Shown: positions 63,083-64,000 of the stretch, piece by piece
How positions within the stretch are numbered: the stretch's first letter is position 1
How the letters are laid out: each line of letters begins with the position of its first letter
From: Anaerovibrio lipolyticus DSM 3074
GTDB taxonomy: Bacteria > Bacillota > Negativicutes > Selenomonadales > Selenomonadaceae
DNA: 64,000 bases
Assembly (NCBI RefSeq): GCF_900141865.1
Contig: NZ_FQYW01000005.1
Coordinates: 62,001-126,000 of the forward strand
Reading direction: 5' to 3'
The notes under the pieces: model-generated
Seen by the model: the letters and a program-made list of their open reading frames with translations, nothing else
Told to the model about the DNA's origin: nothing
Databases searched by the model: none
Translations under genes and position numbers: made by a program

Positions 63083-64000
63083 TTACTGGATGTCGTTTTC
63101 ATCAAATGCATCACCACATTCAGGGCAGAATTTAGGTGGATTATGTGGATCCTCTGGCTGCCAGCCGCACTTATCACACTTGTAAAGAGGAGCATCTGCT
63201 GGCTTCTTGGCACCACAGTTAGGGCAGAACTTACCCTGATTTACACTGCCACAGCTGCAGGTCCAGCCTTGAGGCTCTGGCTTCTTTGCACCGCACTGAG
63301 TACAGAACTTGCCAGTATTTTCATTACCACAAGAGCACTTCCAGCTATTTCCAGCTGGAGCCGCTGCAGCTGGTGGTGGAGTCTGAGGTGGCTGAGGCTG
63401 TTGAGCCTGTTGTGCTTGCTGCTGTTGCATTGCTCCCATCTGCATCATCTGGGCAGCATTATTGCCCCCCATATTACCGGCCATACCCATGCCCATGAAT
63501 GCCCCCATAGCGCCCATACCACCGGACTCGTTGGAGGCTGCCATCTTCATGCTGTCAGCAGTGGCACCAGCCATCTGAAGACCAGCCATGTGTGCATTGC
63601 CCATGCTGGCATAACGCTGGAAGTCCTTAATCTTTTCTTCGTCCTCATCACTGGCCTTTACGCTGCTCACACCGAAGGAAACGATTTCAATTCCTCGCAG
63701 ATCACGCCATTTCTGGCTTAGGAGATCATTAAGAGTATCTGCCAGCTCATCCACATGACCTGGAATACTGGTATATTTAATTTCCTTCTCGGACAGCTTG
63801 GACAAAGCCGACTGCAGCTTAGTCATCAACTCAGATTTAAGCTGGCTGTCAATGGATTCTCTGGAATAAGAATCCGTTATATTGCCACTAAGATTAGTGT
63901 AAAACAGAACAGGATTGGTTATCCTGTAGCTGTATTCACCGAAGCACCTCAGTGAAACCGTCATACTGAGGCCACTACGAGGATCAAAGGTTTCAAATGG
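63083..64000 (-). CDS. SPFH-domain protein with C-terminal zinc ribbons (YdjI-like, partial)
   Basis: The frame is open at the right edge; 305 residues are visible. An SPFH (virion core-like) domain is followed by a Met/Gln/Gly-rich linker with a poly-Gln stretch and three zinc ribbons (CSCGNENTGKFCTQCG, CSCGSVNQGKFCPNCG, CDKCG with CPECG). In Bacillus YdjI works with YdjG and YdjH to place PspA at the membrane; no pspA is seen here. It is the first gene of the trio. Confidence 0.88.
   Translation of the reverse strand, partial: PFETFDPRSGLSMTVSLRCFGEYSYRITNPVLFYTNLSGNITDSYSRESIDSQLKSELMTKLQSALSKLSEKEIKYTSIPGHVDELADTLNDLLSQKWRDLRGIEIVSFGVSSVKASDEDEEKIKDFQRYASMGNAHMAGLQMAGATADSMKMAASNESGGMGAMGAFMGMGMAGNMGGNNAAQMMQMGAMQQQQAQQAQQPQPPQTPPPAAAAPAGNSWKCSCGNENTGKFCTQCGAKKPEPQGWTCSCGSVNQGKFCPNCGAKKPADAPLYKCDKCGWQPEDPHNPPKFCPECGDAFDENDIQ

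Overview
The window reads like the chromosome of an anaerobic Firmicute, most likely a Negativicute of the Selenomonadales (Selenomonas/Anaerovibrio-like). This is inferred, not proven. The support is a mix of Firmicute traits (MutS2, a T-box leader on ileS, DUF4321, DUF47/PiT, strong AGGAGG ribosome sites) with exported Tat redox proteins, an [FeFe]-hydrogenase with its own maturases and moderate to low GC. Almost every gene lies on the minus strand; the exceptions are corA with two small genes, a GGDEF gene, thioredoxin and a small HTH regulator. No rRNA, tRNA, CRISPR array or intact insertion sequence was seen.

Region by region, in rising coordinates. 1-4055 is the cell-shape operon, read mreB, mreC, mreD, mrdA (mrdA runs off the left edge). 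4157-7594 holds radC, maf, a DUF4321 gene, a membrane acyltransferase and a TVP38/DedA-type protein. 7628-11614 is a small accessory block bounded by a 16-bp direct repeat: a short proline-rich leader ORF, corA, an unknown 76-residue protein, a truncated Phd-type antitoxin and a hybrid histidine kinase. 11740-19141 carries an unknown gene, a membrane GGDEF protein, a frameshifted 3D-domain wall hydrolase, a glutamine synthetase, an orphan HlyD adaptor, a secreted protein with an internal duplication and a uridine-kinase-like enzyme. 19226-24388 has the PiT/DUF47 phosphate pair, an aminotransferase, aspartate kinase and ruvC. 24449-33866 has yebC, tyrS, a class A PBP, mutS2 and a double-length U32 peptidase.

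34118-36803 has an isolated cobI, thioredoxin, purine nucleoside phosphorylase and a HAD phosphatase. 37044-44367 is the main metabolic island: hydE-hydG-hydF, then a Tat-exported [FeFe]-hydrogenase, a HybA-like ferredoxin subunit and a HybB/NrfD-like membrane subunit. It is in effect a Hyd-2-type membrane complex whose catalytic subunit is of the [FeFe] class. Its upstream region carries seven direct TTGAAGT repeats spaced about 11 bp. 44719-48257 encodes two secreted proteins of unknown role, a small HTH regulator facing a perfect palindromic operator and a Tat-exported metallophosphatase. 48416-54294 has a GlcD/GlcF-type lactate or glycolate oxidase, a nitroreductase, a pyrimidine nucleoside phosphorylase with a possible signal peptide and a hexapeptide acetyltransferase. 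54450-64000 has ileS (type 2) under T-box control, an unknown gene, a DEDDh exonuclease, exonuclease III, uppP and a TPM/zinc-ribbon/SPFH trio resembling Bacillus ydjGHI.

The features most worth a second look are the corA leader peptide (acidic and proline-rich, like the Mg2+-sensing enterobacterial leaders), the exported [FeFe]-hydrogenase locus with its repeat array, two long unexplained intergenic palindromes, and a possible IS200/IS605 guide-RNA scar near 58450.
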